From CAYMUR01 sp964393615 (GTDB taxonomy: Bacteria; Planctomycetota; Planctomycetia; Pirellulales; Pirellulaceae): DNA of 64,000 bases. The position numbers and the translations under genes were made by a program. Below, in pieces: positions 63,862-64,000 of the stretch (positions are counted from its first letter, which is position 1; each line of letters starts with the position of its first letter). The notes beneath the pieces were generated by a model. That model was not told the origin of the DNA. It did no database searches and saw only the letters and a list, made by a program, of their open reading frames with translations. Location: positions 6,272 through 70,271 of the forward strand of contig CAYMUR010000018.1 in assembly GCA_964393615.1 (NCBI GenBank), given 5' to 3'.

Positions 63862-64000
63862 GATTTTCGTCGACGCGGTGAAACCTCGGGACTTGTCATT
63901 CCCGAATATCCTTGGTCCGTATCCGAGTTCATGAAAGCCAAGAGGTGTTCAGGTGGATCAGTTAGCGTCTACTGGTCCGTGTAAACGAGTGTATCCTCTT

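Noticed and set aside
1..64000. tRNA, rRNA, tmRNA, CRISPR, transposase and CIRCE elements
   Set aside because: Reading the intergenic regions on both strands gave no T-loop/anticodon pattern, direct-repeat array, transposase-like frame or TTAGCACTC-type repeat. A covariance-model scan would be needed to exclude small RNAs.

Overview
The window reads as a chromosomal segment of a planctomycete, most likely of the Pirellulales type. This is inferred from gene content: a PVC-type CxxCH cytochrome, two PQQ-type beta-propeller proteins, a pseudopilin-like H-X9-DG domain fused to an anti-sigma-like region, an aspartokinase with four ACT domains, a short PheT, a BamA with a long Pro/Asn-rich linker, and a groEL-groES-groEL cluster. 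Coding is dense, with moderate GC and intergenic gaps of 200-700 bp. No rRNA, tRNA, CRISPR array, insertion sequence or phage genes were seen. Two runs of exactly ten N mark assembly joins, both inside genes.

Layout. 1-1158 is the 3' end of an asparagine synthetase. 1454-2458 is a DUF481 outer-membrane protein. 2748-6790 is the translation block rpmI-rplT-pheS-pheT, with a 14-bp tandem repeat between rpmI and rplT. 6826-18746 holds an EamA transporter, an SDR, an amidohydrolase that seems to begin at CTG, mnmA, a large PVC cytochrome and bamA. 18824-23246 (minus) is an apparent operon: FHA protein, DUF255 lipoprotein, FHA/class III cyclase. 23752-27507 holds a short planctomycete-type protein, a WYL regulator and an ECF sigma/anti-sigma pair. 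27813-35420 is a run of single catabolism-like genes (HpaI aldolase, sugar isomerase, SMP-30 hydrolase, nitrilase) with two PQQ propellers. 35755-42024 has two sodium:solute symporters, each coupled by ATGA overlap to a small membrane protein, plus DUF2461 and a threonine dehydratase. 42166-46245 (minus) is a ribose-type ABC importer whose permease carries an extra extracytoplasmic domain. 46885-47709 is an unknown protein behind a textbook sigma-54 promoter. 47739-52298 (minus) is hom, an ApgM-type gene and lysC, the aspartate-to-threonine branch. 52523-54779 has an M42 peptidase and a membrane-anchored trypsin-like protease. 55172-61046 is the chaperone block groEL1-groES-groEL2 (with a second perfect sigma-54 promoter) and dnaJ-grpE. 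The end holds FmdB, YacG, a multi-pass membrane protein and an adducin-like class II aldolase.

How the parts connect. The most notable signals are two sigma-54 (-24/-12) promoters, one driving a chaperonin cluster with two different GroELs around one GroES, the other driving an unrecognised protein. This suggests that chaperonin expression is tied to an enhancer-dependent activator rather than to HrcA/CIRCE, which was not found. The hom/ApgM/lysC cluster suggests that the ApgM-like protein is the missing homoserine kinase. The sugar importer with a binding-protein-like lobe inserted in its permease is the best candidate for an unusual transport architecture.
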